DNA of 64,000 bases, from positions 28,694,143-28,758,142 of the forward strand of contig CM069452.1 of assembly GCA_035610835.1 (NCBI GenBank), in the 5' to 3' direction. Position numbers and translations under genes: made by a program. The DNA is from Ophiura sarsii. Taxonomy: Eukaryota > Echinodermata > Ophiuroidea > Amphilepidida > Ophiuridae. The notes beneath the pieces were generated by a model that did no database searches, had not been told where the DNA came from, and saw only the letters and a list, made by a program, of their open reading frames with translations. Shown piece by piece: positions 25,553-37,968 of the stretch; the first letter of the stretch is position 1, and the number at the start of each line of letters is the position of its first letter.

Positions 25553-26715
25553 CTCTGCCATGTTGACTGATGCGTTCTACAAGGATAATTCAGGAATCAC
25601 CATCCGATACCGGACAGATGGGAAACTCTTCAACCTTCGGCGCTTAAATGCTGTGACTTAAGTCAAGAATAAACTCATTTGGGATCTGCTCTTTGCCGAT
25701 GACTGTGCGCTGAATGCCAACTCAGAATCAGATATGTAGCATATTATGGACAAGTTCTCTAGAGCATGCGACAACTTCGGTCTTACCATCAGTATAAAGA
25801 AGACGGAAGTCATGCATCAGCCAGCCCCAGGAGAGCCATATGTTGAGCCCACTACAGGTAAACGGGAAAATCCTTCACGTGGTGGACAAATTCACCTACC
25901 TAGGCAGTAATTTGTCAAGAGTTGTGCATGATGCGATCAACAGCAGAATAGCAAAGGCTAGTGCCGCATTCTGTAGACTCCGCCCTAATGTTTGTGAGCG
26001 TAGAGGCATTCGGCTGTCAACCAAGCTACAGGTCAACCAGGCAGTTGTGCTTGTGTATGTTAGTGAAACATGAACTGTTAACGCCAGGCATGCCAAGAAG
26101 CTGAACTATTTCCACATGACCTGCCTCCGCAAACTGTTCAAAATCATGTGGCAAGACAAAGTACCTGACACCGAGGTTAACACCAAGGCGAATCTTCCCT
26201 CAACTGACACCATCTGTCAGTGGTCCCAAGTTCGTTGGACATGACATGTTTGCCGCATGCATGCCAGAATCACGCTTACCAAAACAGCTCCTCTACGGTG
26301 AACTGTCTTCCGGAAAACGATCTATCGGAGGCCATCGGAAACGCTTCAAAGACAGTCTGAAGGTGTCCCTGAAGAAATCAGATATCTACAATGATTCATG
26401 GGAATCCCTAGCTCAAGACCGCCTTTCTTGGCGTGCATCCACACACAAAGGCTTCAAAGACGCCGAATCCACTAGATTGAAAGAGTATTAAGGAAACGTG
26501 AGATTGTGAGATAGGCTTTTACGACGACGGGTATTCATAATATAAGTAGAGAGTTTAACGGGTTCGCCGTTGGACAAGTTTTTAATCTGTCTGACATCTG
26601 ACAGATTAAAAACTTGTCCGACGGGGAACCCATTAAACATCTTTACTTATATTAGGAAACGTGAGGCCCGCAAGACGAGTGCAGCAAGTGTCACAGCACC
26701 AGATAACTGATCACG
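25553..26715 (+). pseudogene. LINE reverse-transcriptase C-terminal fragment (broken)
   Basis: Translation in shifting frames gives LLFADDCALNANSES (the F/YADD catalytic box), VNGKILHVVDKFTYLGSNLS, KASAAFCRLRPNVCERRGI, LRKLFKIMWQDKVPDTEV and LPKQLLYGELSSGKRS. This is the conserved C-terminal half of the non-LTR retrotransposon endonuclease-reverse-transcriptase family that includes C. elegans F52C9.6-like proteins. Internal stops and at least two frame changes make it inactive. The 5' part (endonuclease, early RT) is absent. A hairpin MITE interrupts it at 26503-26653. Confidence 0.85.
26503..26653. mobile_element. Hairpin MITE inserted in the LINE, 12-base target duplication
   Basis: AGGAAACGTGAG occurs at 26491-26502 and 26654-26665. 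The insert folds on arms AACGGGTTCGCCGTTGGACA and GACAAGTTTTTAATCTGTC with their inverses. A related arm is at 35450-35500 (AAACTTGTCCGCCGGCGAAC). Confidence 0.75.
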
Positions 26716-27379
26716 AGGGCCAAACATGTGGGAGATGATTCCTTGCCCGGATCGGTCTTGTTAGTCATGTTCGGACACATAGATCAAATTCAACTAACTA
26801 ATCTATTGTTGTCATGGTAATCTTCGCTTTGCGATCGACGAACAACATTATAATATGGATATATAGAATATATGATTGAAGATAAAAGTACGAGTAGTGT
26901 TTTCGAACACTTTGGACACGTTAAAAAACACCCCAAAACCCCCATTGATCAATGTAGGTTCGCTTTCTGAATCAACTGAGATGCCCCCTTTTCAGTTTTC
27001 TTTCATTCATTCTGGCTTTTTATTATTAATAATTCCACAGTTCTATTCATTTCCAGGTATTTTAAGATTTTGCATCCAGCATTCATGTGTATTTTCAGGT
27101 TTTCACTAGTTTCATGGATTGCCATCCCGTGGATTGGCTATAAAATACCGGGTTTTACTAAAATTGCTGTAACATTATGTCGAAATGTTCGAATTTAAAC
27201 AATCTTTATTGAATGAAAGTCAAATAATTATGTGGTCTCTTAGCACTATCTTTGCTAACATTTTGATGGCGCTTTCGGTAATCAAGTGCCCGTTCTTTCT
27301 TATTCACTCTATATATTATAACGGTTACTCTCGATCTCGAGGCATCCATAATGCAAAAGAAAACAGACCCGGGTTTCCA

Positions 27380-27919
27380 TAGCCCTCCTCGTAGGGCCAC
27401 TATCACTATCCAGGGAAATATTATACTAAGATAGAATATAGAAACACTAAATCAGCCATCCTAGCCGAGTCAAAAGAGTGGCCCTCCAGTTTTGGACAAA
27501 TGGGTACCGAGAATCCGGCACTAGACAACAATGCAACACGATACCCCGATGACATCATGCACACACTGGCCAATAGCAGTGCCAAGGAAGACAAGACCGT
27601 AGCCAGACCACATGTGGTGATGATTGGGTTTGTCAAACCGCAAAACGCGCCAATTAAGGGCAAGGTGTGAAATGTACGCCAATTTAATCACAGATCTTTA
27701 ATTAGTCCCTCATCCTGTGTGCATTTACTAAAACCACAAATTATAGCCCAATTTGTGTACGTTTGACACCAATGTAACATCTTGTTCAATTAAAACTACA
27801 ATGTATGTAAGAAACAAATAAGCAATTGTTTGAGCCATTTTGGCAACACTTATTCACATTGATGGACATAGGATAATAATTTTAGATACTTCGTGACAGT
27901 AATAGTTCAACAGCACTTA
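27380..27919. repeat. Dispersed duplication, intact copy
   Basis: This 540-base unit is about 95% like 40463-40820 plus 42650-42778. A hydrophobic minus-strand frame (LIGAFCGLTNPIITTCGL then ATVLSSLALLLASV) is open in both copies but ends differently because of indels. It is vaguely like a membrane-transporter segment, but I do not assign a family. Confidence 0.75.
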
Positions 27920-28074
27920 AGCCCTGTGCTTTTTAAATTTTTAAAATTGAGTTGGAACATTTCATTTTTATATGTTTGCATGCTAAACAAAATAGTGTCC
28001 ATCTAACTGATGGCAATGGCATCTTTCACAGATGATGATATAAGACAAAGCATCTTGTTTCAGAAATACTTTGG

Positions 28075-28560
28075 GGGCGGGGGGGGGGGGGGTGGGGGGG
28101 GGGGGGCTGGGCAACTGAAATTTGTCTGTGTCGAAACTTTTTTGACCTCCCCTTTACAAATTGCAAAACTTTTGTGACCCCCTTTATTTTATATTTATAT
28201 TTTTTATTGAACCCCCCCCCCCCCCCAACACCTTACTATTTCATGTAGACAAAGACCTGTTGGCTTCTTTTTACGACGCTTGCGGTCCGGACCATCCCAC
28301 AATTTACAACATTTCAGATTCACTCAACATGAAATGCCTCTTTTGCTTGAAAATAAAGGTTGCATGAAAATTCGCGCGTAGCGCGCAGAAATTTGTGTTT
28401 ATCTCGTTAATGACCACCTTTTTCAACTGTAGCTTTGTTGAAATTGTGGGGGGGGGGGGGGGGGACCAAAAAAAACACCTTTGGGGGGGGGGGGCTGGGC
28501 AACTGAAATTTGTCTGTGTCGAAAAAGGGGGGGGGGGGACCAAAAAGTTATGTTAAGTGC
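28075..28560. repeat. Poly-G/poly-C tracts with a duplicated spacer
   Basis: Long G runs near 28077-28106, 28447-28464 and 28525-28538 and a C run near 28207-28225. GCTGGGCAACTGAAATTTGT follows a G run twice (28107 and 28494), which suggests duplication through the homopolymers. Assembly here is doubtful. Confidence 0.65.
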
Positions 28561-28674
28561 TAAATTTAATGTTGTCTGCAGACAGTTAAAACTCTGGAAA
28601 TAAGTGTGGTCACTAAGTATCCAGGTTTGCAAGTATTTGTATGGGGGTGCTATAAATTTGTAAGTCTTCACCAC

Positions 28675-28960
28675 TACGGTGTGGGGTCAAGGGGCCCTTC
28701 AGGGGCGAAGCCCAGGGGGTAGGAGTCCCTGAAGCTGTTGGGTTTTAGCATGTTTGAATGGCCTAGAAAAGCTCTCCTTGCTATGAATATTTACATTTAT
28801 TTGTAATAAACTTTGACTTGGTTCAGAGACAGTATGGGTTCAGGGGGCGAAGACCCATAAAGCTGTTGGGTTTTAGAAAGTTTGAATGGCCTAGGAAAGC
28901 TCTTCCTTGCTATATGAATATTTACATTTATTTTTAATAAACTTTGGCTTGGTTCATAAA
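28675..28960. repeat. Two-copy tandem repeat
   Basis: GTTGGGTTTTAG, GAATGGCCTAG and CTTGCTATATGAATATTTACA recur at about 28738 and 28866, a period of about 128 bases, each followed by TAATAAACTTTG. Confidence 0.7.
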
Positions 28961-28984
28961 CACTCTAAAATACGAGAGACACTA

Positions 28985-29590
28985 TATGAAAGATGAAAAA
29001 ACTACAACGCGCGAAGCGCGCAAAAAAATTTTCAATTTTTTTAAAACTGAAATGGTCCAGAAAACGTTCCTGAAGCCATCTTGTTTATGCTTGAATAATT
29101 AAATATTGGACACAATTTTACGCGCGAAAGGCGCAAAAATTACCAGTGTTTTAACTACAATGGTCATGAAAACGTTCCTGAAAGCATCTTGCTATGCTTG
29201 AATAATTAACATTGAGACTAATACGTGCGAAGCGCGCCCAAATTTCCACTTTTTACTAAAATGGTCCAGAAAACGTTCCTAAAGCCATCTGGATATGCTT
29301 GAATAATGAAATATTGAACATAATTGTGCGCGAAGCGCGCAAATATTTGCAGTTTTTCTAACTAAAATGGTCCAGAAAAGTTCCTGAAGCCATCTTGTTA
29401 TGCTTGAATAGTTAAATATTGAATGTCCAGTTTTTTAAATAAAATGGTCCAGAAAACTTTCCTGAAGCCATCTTGTATGCTTGAATAATAAAACATTGAA
29501 ACTAATATGTTTGAAGCGTGCAAATTTTTTTTCTTCATCTAAAATGTTCCTGAAGCCATCTTGTTATGCTTGAATAATTAACATTAAAAC
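28985..29590. repeat. Tandem array, about 90-120-base unit with GCGCGAAGCGCGC
   Basis: About six degenerate units, each with AAATGGTCCAGAAAACGTTC, CTGAAGCCATCTTGT and TATGCTTGAATAATTAA. Most units are separated by the palindrome GCGCGAAGCGCGC, which decays toward the 3' end of the array. Confidence 0.85.
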
Positions 29591-30009
29591 CAATACAGGG
29601 TGTATCAGAAAGAACTGTACCGTTTTTCTAAAATACATAACGAATACAAATGATTATTGTTTTAAATGTAAACACCTGCAAAATAAAGATGAACATGTTT
29701 CCTATATTATATGTTAATTTCATTGAGATATCTCTTTTTGTTCTCATGTGGCAAAATCGATGAAAAACGTGTTTTCAATTTAAATCAGTCCTACCTACCA
29801 CTAGTCCCACCATTACAAACAATGTAGCCCACACCACATAAGCAATATTCAAAAACCCCGCCAAAGACGGGAAAGTTGAAACCACTCAAGCAGAACAAAT
29901 CCCAGTTTATTTGCGGATTAAAAATAAAAAATTATCTCCAAATGTCACCCACAAAAGTATGCAAATAATAAATAAAGGGGTCAAAAGAAGTAAGTCCTTC
30001 CCCCTAAAA

Positions 30010-30775
30010 TTTGATTGCTTTTGTTTACATAACTTCACACACAATGAAACGTTTCGAAAAGTTGAAACGAATATGAAAAGAAAAAACGCTTGGCTACTGA
30101 TAGAAACGTTACATTTTCGATATCATATTTACTTTCTCAAAACAGTCACATTTCTCCAAAATGATGTTTTCAGAAAAAGTGGCACTTGGTCCGTACCAGT
30201 AAATTTAAAAACTCTCTCTCGTGATTTTTTGTACGAAAATTAAACCAAGTTTGTTTGCATAACTCCGCACAGGATTAATTGTTTTGAGAAATTTAAAACC
30301 TTGTGAAAAGAACAAGTGCCAGGCTTCTCACATAAAGTTTCTTCTGTTCAATATCATGTTTACTTTTCCCAAAATGGTCTCATTTTTCCAAAACGATGTT
30401 CTCAGAAACAGTGGCAATTTTCAAAATCCAATACAATTTTGTTTGCATAACGCCCCCACAAAATTAGACGTTTTAAGTAATTAAAACTTTTCTGAAAAGA
30501 AAAAAACGTTTAGCTATCCATACAAAGTTTCCCATTTTCAATATCATGTTTACTTTCCCCCCAAAAAGTCAAATATCCCCAAAATGATGTTTCCGTTAAC
30601 ATGAAATTTTCCAAAATCCAATACAAGATAGTGCCACTTTTTCTGAAAACATCATTTTGAGGAAATGTGAGTGTTTTGGGAAAAGTATACATAATATTGA
30701 AAATGTAAAACTTTCTATTGGTAGCCAAGCGTTTTCTCTTTTCAAAACGTTTAATTGTGTGTGAAGTTATATTAC
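30010..30775. repeat. Three direct units plus one inverted unit, about 190-230 bases
   Basis: TTTGTTTGCATAACT, AATATCATGTTTACTTT and AAAATGATGTTTTCAGAAA recur in order near 30020, 30249 and 30438. From about 30610 the same words appear reversed. The open frames here are repeat shadows. Confidence 0.75.
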
Positions 30776-31117
30776 CAAAAGTAATCTAATTTTAGGGGGG
30801 GGGGGATTACTTTTCTTTGACACAATATGCACAAGTGATGTGAAAAGTTGAGATATGGTGAATATATCTTTTGAAATAGTATTTTCTTAAAAATATATCA
30901 CATTAAAATATCATTTTAGCCGCGGATGTCGAATACTTATCAATAAACAATGTGGTCTGCCCAAGTCAAGAACAAATACTCACATTTCCCGAACCGATAG
31001 TTATTAAAGATAGAGGACGCGATTGAAGAGCGCCCCGTTGATCAGAGTGTCAGATTCTGTCAACATTTCTCAACTTATTATATTTAAAGAGGGCGCTACT
31101 CGTTGCCCAATTTCGAG

Positions 31118-31381
31118 CAGACGACGGTGGGCACGCGACTCCTAAATTTTAAATTCGTATTGGAATAACACGTAATCGCGAAAGTTAATCTTATCATTTT
31201 GAAAAATTCATCATAATTAGAAGATTTTTTTCCCAATCCAAAACCGTTGAAGTTGGCATTGTAAATACTATTTTTAACTTATTTTCATCGTTAACCGGGC
31301 GATGACTGTTGCAAATATTTCAAAATGGCGCACTCCCGGTGTCTAATTGGAACAATGAAATCGCGTGGCCATCGTCGTCTG
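31118..31381. mobile_element. MITE, CAGACGAC family, copy 2
   Basis: Starts CAGACGACGGTGGGCACGCG and ends CGCGTGGCCATCGTCGTCTG. The interior matches the inverse of 2619-2832. Confidence 0.82.
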
Positions 31382-31420
31382 ATTTCGGGGACTTAGTTTT
31401 ACACATTTAATGATACTGAG

Positions 31421-31557
31421 CAGTGGCGTAGCCGGGGGCGATTTTTTTTTTACTAGTAAACATTTGTATGGTCTCACAAGTAAAATCAGTTGACTTTTTT
31501 AAAAAAAATTGAAAAGTCATTTTATTCAAATGTTTACTAGTCAAAAAAAAATCGCAG

Positions 31558-31592
<35 letters not shown>

Positions 31593-31983
31593 CGCCCCCG
31601 CCAATATTAGAGTCGTGTTGGTTGAGACTCGACACTGTCGGTCGAGATTGGTACTGTCGGGCAGTTGCCCCACCTGACAGAAAAAATAGTAAAAATTGTC
31701 GTAAAATTTGTACATAATAGTCCCCAAATTTATGCAGCAGTGGGCCAAATAAAGGACAATTTTATAGAGAAAACTGATGAAAACCCGGAGAATGGGTCAT
31801 TAGTTGCTGACGGGGCTAATTTTTGGACTGTGCGATTTTTTTGTGACCGTGCGATTTGAACGTGCGAATTTGTTTGGAAACGAATGTGGGGCAACCTTTT
31901 ACGAAAATTTCACTGCACTGTCGGTTCACTTTCATTTTTCGCCCCCCCCCCCCCCCAACATGAAATACCTGGCTACGCCACTG
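31421..31983. mobile_element. hAT-like element (CAGTGGCGTAGCC..GGCTACGCCACTG)
   Basis: Flanks ATACTGAG and ATACTGAA match at 7 of 8 positions, fitting a hAT target duplication. The interior has a 32-G run (31560-31591), an inner inverted repeat (ACTAGTAAACATTTG), and CGTGCGA words shared with the element at 37969. Confidence 0.75.
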
Positions 31984-31989
31984 ATACTG

Positions 31990-33785
31990 AACTTACAAAC
32001 ACGCCACTTATATGTACATGGATTTATTAAAATATACATTTTAAAACAACACACCTTTAAGGAAAACATGTGTGGAATCATTGGTGACCGTACCGTTATG
32101 CGTGAGATTAAGTTTCTTTAAGGGGGTGGACCCTCAGGTATAGCCTCCGTAAAACTGCCGCAAGAAAATAAATAAGATATTAAAAAAACAAAAACACATT
32201 CCTAGGGAATTTTATTAGGAATATAATGATTCAGATCTATAAATTATATATATGAAATGTGCTGGGTCATAAGTATATTTTTATATCGATATATATTTAC
32301 AACTATTGATTTCGTACATCGTATGGTCGAATAATAAATTATTTTCAGTGTCAGAGACAACGCGCGTGACAATATAATGGAGGGATATACGGTATTTGCT
32401 ATATAATACACTTTTGAATGCGGGCAGTATTTTAAATGACATACTTTCAAGTTCGGAATTGAGTGTGGTAAGTTAAGTTTCCGTCACGACAAAGTGTATT
32501 TGTCGTTTTTTAACCAAACTTCAGATGTGTTTTGTGTGTGGTGTCACCATTTGGTTATTGATATGCGAATACATCGTAAAACAGTAAAAGGAGCCATAGT
32601 CCCCCCTGAAGCCATAGTCCGGCTTCCATTATACACGGAATGAAACGTGAAACTATTAAGTGTTGCATGTTAGAGATGAGTTCATTTACTACACGTCTAC
32701 CAGGACTTTCGAACACCGCAAATATAACAAAATAGCATGTTGAGAGATGGCAGTTTTTATTCGTTTTTATGATAAGGTGTGATGGTTTGATTTTTAATAT
32801 AACACACGCGATTTGGGCTCGATAATAATTTTTCTAAATATATGCACAATGTTGTGATTGCTAGACACCATATTTAAGAACTTGTTGATATTTCTTTTAA
32901 ATAAATATAGGTTAAACATGAAAGGAGAGTTATAATTTTAACTATCTATATCAAACCAACATGCATCTATAGCATCAGCAATGGTAATGTAATGCGTCTG
33001 TTTTGCAGACCATGACTTTTGTCAAGGCCTGGAAACCGTATCAATGTATGATATCAGAATTGGTATTCTTATTCATTTCCAGAGTGATTTTAATACTCAA
33101 AATATCTTAACTCAATATTGTGGTTGCTTTACTCATTTGCTTGTTTCCGATATTCTGATATTCATTTTCAGTGAAACGCGCTCTGACTATTTTGATTCAA
33201 TATTATCGTTATATATCATGATTTCATTAATTATGTGGGCGCAATTGCTAAACTATGTACAAGTAAATGTAGATATGGTAAGGCGAGGAAAAAAAGAAAA
33301 AGAAAACCCTGTTATGGGCCTGACAGATCCATTTGTTTAGAAATTGGTGGACAAAATTTCACGTGCAAATGAATACCCTACCGACCCCCAACACATTTTG
33401 CTTGTCAAATAACGGTGCAATGTTTACTGAATTTGGCGATTTGAAAGGTCATTTTGAAGGAATAAACCCAGATCGACCAACCCAACCTGAGAGATCTGAT
33501 TGCCCGTATATTATTTTTGTTCGTAGCATAAACTCCGACATTTGAAACTTCTCTCTCTTTGAATCAGAATTAAGAATGCGTTAGGTGATTTAATTCTGTC
33601 ACTGAGATTTTTCATGTAAAGAAATTGTTTGTAGGATAATTATTTTATTATAGACAACATATAGTAATATTTAATGGTTTGCAATTGATAGATATTGGTA
33701 TTAGTACCTGATTATAAATGTACATAGACGTGTGGAATTATTTCTCAATGTATGTTAATTTGTCTAATAACAGGATGAGAACGAT
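31990..33785. other. Intergenic, no gene recognised
   Basis: AT-rich sequence. Open frames at 33044-33340 and 33333-33545 have no recognisable domain, no supported splice context and no similarity that I can name. Confidence 0.5.
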
Positions 33786-33788
33786 ATA

Positions 33789-34338
33789 CAGTCATCAAAG
33801 AAGTAACTAATAAACGGGCTTCTAACTCTAAAAATATGTATCCTACATGTACCTAAAAATATTAAATAATAAAGTTGTTGCGAAATTCATCTTCTTTAAT
33901 ATGAGATATTGACCGCTGGGATCGGTGATTATTGAGGAAATGATACTCCCAAATGTAAGGTGAAGTCCGATTTTCATTTTCACATTTTTATTTTCTACAC
34001 GCGGACCCAATACACGGATATCTTATCGATCACCGGTAATGCAATTGGGGATGCATGCGCAGGTTTGACAGTCGGCCGTATTGTTCCGATGGATCAATAC
34101 GCCACACACTCGCTACTCTGCCCCGTGTTGAAATGTTAAAAGTGAAAATGAAATTGTGACTTTACCTTACATTTTGGATTGTCACTTCTTTAATAATCAC
34201 CCGATCCTAGCATTCAATATCTCATATTAAAGAAGATGAATTTTCCAAAAACTTTATAATTTAATATTTTTAGGTAGGATATATATTTTTAGAGTTAGAA
34301 GCCATTTATTACCTGTATAGTTACTTTTTTGATGACTG
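33789..34338. mobile_element. 550-base foldback with about 195-base arms
   Basis: Starts CAGTCATCAAAGAAGTAAC and ends GTTACTTTTTTGATGACTG. The arms match through TTCTAACTCTAAAAATAT and TCATCTTCTTTAATATGAG. The centre (about 33990-34135) is GC-richer. Confidence 0.83.
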
Positions 34339-35289
34339 TAGGCTAATACTGTTACTGTAATGTTACTCAATTCTTACATGATGGTTGATGTCACACTAAT
34401 GTACATGTATATATATTATGTATGGATGATAATAAACATAACAGATAAAAACTACTATAACAAATTTGAAAAATAATTCTAGAAATGTATTATACAATAA
34501 CAATCATAGACAACATACGAGATGGAATGATTTGAAAGAACCTCGTATTATTACATGAACTAGGTTTGATATCATTTCATTAAAATTCTTTTAATCAACA
34601 TTATAGGGCTGTTATATAAGCTGTTGTATACATAGTATGATATCGCATTGTTTTGTTTTTTAATAACGATATAACCAAGGGTATTAAAAAAAAATCCAAA
34701 GTGCATTGTTTGAAACACAAAGGTTCATACTTTCTATTGAATACAATATATGTAAATAGAATCACTCATATGTCCCATAACATTATTGTAGATTCCACTC
34801 TGCACTCGCATATTTTAATAATACCGGCAGCTCAGTTGACAGCTTTAACTCTGATGATTAATAAAAACAATTATTCTTACTTCGTTTATCACCTACCCGC
34901 TTAATTCATATGTCTAATAATAATGATTTATGCCGTGTTTGAAAAAAACAATTACAAATATAAAATTAACATTGCAGTCCCATTATAATGCCTGCAGTAT
35001 ACTAGGGCCATGTTTTTACTTACCCTGTTAATTTCATGACATGACATTATTGAAAATCGGTGAAAACCTGTCCTCCCATTTCAGCGCATTTTCAATTGAT
35101 AAATTTCTCACCAAATTTCAAAACTGCCGCTTAAAAGAAAAGATAATATATATAAATCGCCCAAGCAGAACGATTTCCTCTCATTCAAATATTACTTCAT
35201 AAAACATCACCAACAGTTGATATCATATTTTGAAGCGGAAATTAAATAAAAATTCCTTTAAAAAGGAATGGGCGCTCAAATGAACATGC

Positions 35290-35392
35290 TAATTCATTTG
35301 ATTAATTACAAATATATTAAATAGATAAATCTAAATAGGATTTTTGATTAATTACAAATATATTACATAGATAAATCTAGATAGGATTGTAA
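35290..35392. repeat. Two-copy 50-base tandem repeat
   Basis: TTTGATTAATTACAAATATATTA...AGATAAATCTA occurs twice in direct orientation with three or four differences. Confidence 0.75.
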
Positions 35393-35404
35393 GATAGATT
35401 ATTA

Positions 35405-35500
35405 TATTATAATAATTTGGTCCTGAAGAAGTCAGAGCTAATCCTGACGAAAGTTTAACAGTCTTAAACTTGTCCGCCGGCGAACCCGTTAAAGCTCTAG
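35405..35500. repeat. Fragment related to the 26503-26653 hairpin element
   Basis: AAACTTGTCCGCCGGCGAAC and CCCGTTAAA match one arm of that MITE. The preceding CCTGAAGAAGTCAGAGCTAA and TCCTGACGAAAG make a small hairpin of the kind found at retroelement 3' ends. Confidence 0.5.
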
Positions 35501-35741
35501 ATAGGATGTTTACATTATTTATGTATTATATAGTCTATTCTTTAACTATTTCTATTCATTGAATTTTAAAATTAATAGATTAATTAAAGGACAGACCAAA
35601 TTATCTGTATATCATTGAAATCGAGTTTTGTGCTGAGTAATTTTGGTCAAACTTGGAATTTGCCATTTTAATATCTTCTGTCAGAAACGTCTACTTTTTA
35701 ATTATTAACTACTAAGAAAGCTGACTTCATTTTAGAATCAT

Positions 35742-36515
35742 AAGCACCATATGAATTGAAGTACCTTGGTGTCAAGTTAGACAGCATCCTGTCTTGGTCG
35801 GTTCATGATGATTATTTATGTAAAAATGTCAGTTATAGAACTGGTATCATCAAACGTATGAAACATTTTCTTACATATCAGACTATTGTAATGCTATCAA
35901 ATGCTCTTGTTTTTCCTCACTTTGATTATGGAAGCACTGTTTGGTCAAATGTTCCGCTGAGTTTCATAACAAATTACAGGTACTTCATAATAACTTAGCT
36001 AGGATAATTCTATCAGCTGATATTAGAACACCAACGAATGATATACTTAAATGGGTAAAACTTGATAAAAGATGGCGTAATCACCTAACTCTTATTGTTT
36101 ATAAACGTTTGAGAAATTTAAGTCCATCATACATATCTGCTCAATTTGAATTTGTTCATAACAGCCATTCACATCTTTCAAGAAATCATACCAGTAATAA
36201 ATTGGCTGTGCCAAAATTTTAATCCAATTCAGGCTTGTGCACATTCACGTTAGGGCAGCATGCCTGGAATAGCCTACCATCAGCGTCAGAATTGAACTGG
36301 AGAACATGACCGTGCATCAATTTAAGCCTAAGATTAACGAATTTTAATTGTGTGCAAAGTACTTCTTAATTATATTATTTTGCTATTTATGTTTTATTCA
36401 TGTATTATGTAAATACTGTACTATTTTCTGTATGATGAGGGCCTGCTTGGAAAGCAGTGCTTGACCCTGAAGCTGTTTACCCTCAATAAAGAAAGATTAT
36501 AACAAACAAACAAAC
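35742..36515 (+). pseudogene. LINE ORF2 C-terminal and 3' end (CR1/L2-like)
   Basis: Translates to LKYLGVKLDSILSWSVHDD, FPHFDYGSTVW, then after a frame change LHNNLARIILSADIRTPTND and LTLIVYKRLRNLSPSYISA. This is the post-RT segment common to CR1/L2-type LINEs. It ends CTCAATAAAG with an A-rich tail near 36490. It is 5'-truncated and frameshifted near 35985. Confidence 0.8.
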
Positions 36516-36738
36516 CAATAACAATGATATTCATATATTATTACTTATATCAGGCTTTTAACGGTACAATAAAACTGTGTATTCAATATTGTTTAACCAA
36601 AGTACCCGGATGCATCCAATATTCTAAAATATTGCCGCCCAATATTTTTTAGTCTCATACCCATTATTTGTTCGTTATGAATATTCGTCTATACTATTGT
36701 ATACAAAGGAGCTCACGCAACTTTAGCGTTTATTAAGC

Positions 36739-36993
36739 ATGCAGTCGAGACTAATTTTCGCTGATTGCATGGGTTTCGCAAAAACGTGTTATCGGCTTAA
36801 TGAAGCAGACTTACGTGGGAACCACTATGAAAACAACAATCAACAAGTTTGCAAAATGTTGGAACCGCAGCAGACTCCCGGGAGATTCGCCTCTCTAAGT
36901 GATGATGATTTTAACGAACTTTTGCGGAACAAAGATTCTGCAAATACAATTAAATCAACACGCAACGCAACTATGGGTAAAAGCCTGATATAA
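36739..36993 (+). pseudogene. Possible KIAA1958/Crypton-type recombinase N-terminal fragment
   Basis: The frame contains RFASLSDDDFNELLRNKDSA followed by NTIKSTRNA, resembling the N-terminal helix pair (FASL..EDL..LL..KDSKNTKKAT..A) of KIAA1958-like, tyrosine-recombinase-derived proteins. There is no catalytic domain. It stops before a TAA microsatellite at 36990. Assignment from pattern memory only. Confidence 0.4.
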
Positions 36994-37184
36994 TAATAAT
37001 AATAATAATAATATTGGATGTCTTATTTTCGGTGATACAAGAAAATATTGCACTTGCTATAAAAATATTATATATATATAGCTACATAAATGTAACTTTC
37101 TCGGTATAAATCATTCTTGGTCACCCTGTATTGCACATGAGTATAATCTTCCCGCTTTATTATATTGATCAAAAGAGTACTGAC

Positions 37185-37501
37185 ATGGCACGATACAGGG
37201 AATCCTATCGCACATTTGTGAAGACTCTGGCCATCACATATCTGCTATGTACATCATGTGTGACTACAATTATGCTGTCAACAAACCTGGGCACATCCTT
37301 GTCTGCGCACCCACACATCGTGGTTATCATTGCAGATGATCTAGGATATAATGACATCGGATATCATGCTGTCAAGGGAATGTCTGGTATCAGAACACCG
37401 CATCTGGATGCTCTGGCTGCCGAAGTGTCAAATTGGAGAATTACTACGTGCAACCTATATGCACGCCTAGTAGAAGTGCCTTCATGACTGGACGATATCC
37501 G
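37185..37501 (+). CDS. Sulfatase fragment, exon 1
   Basis: Start chosen at [11 protein letters not shown], just before a hydrophobic signal or anchor segment. Frame 1 runs to LAAE at about 37424. One base is missing there and the next frame continues [19 protein letters not shown]. Donor CCG/GTGAGT in phase 0. TGC at 37460-37462 is the Cys that sulfatases convert to formylglycine. Confidence 0.8.
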
Positions 37502-37968
37502 GTGAGTCAAATATATTACTGCTATGATAGCTTCATCCTCGCTTATCGGGAAAATCTGATCATCGGGGATGGGTGTAGGGATATTGAGAGAAATAATTAG
37601 CAACATCTTACAACTGCAACTCGCGACAAATGGTAGTTAATTATTTAAGTTGAGTTATTGTCGATTGCTAACGCGCATGGATCCCGGGGCATGGATACCG
37701 CCCACCACTATATAGCAGCCGTTCAGTGCCAGAAATGCGCTATGCCAGGCCTAAATTAATCGGCTATTTTGTCAACGGATTCAAGTCATATCGTAAAGCT
37801 TCAAGCTATTGCAGCCCTTCCCTTCTCACTTCCACGTTTGGCATGTATCAGGAATGTGATATGGGCTCTGCATGGTTATGGCACAATCAGCAACTGTGCC
37901 CCAACCACTCACTTGAGCACCCTTCTTTCCCAGTCGGGCAAATATGGTTTAATTATAGATTATCAACA

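Noticed and set aside
27421..27663. Hydrophobic frame as a monocarboxylate-transporter exon
   Set aside because: Only a loose resemblance (GLATVLSSLALLLAS). The frame is disrupted differently in the two copies and no splice-compatible neighbours exist.
33044..33545. Two adjacent open frames of 98 and 70 codons
   Set aside because: No recognisable domain, composition follows the AT-rich background, and no supporting splice pattern.
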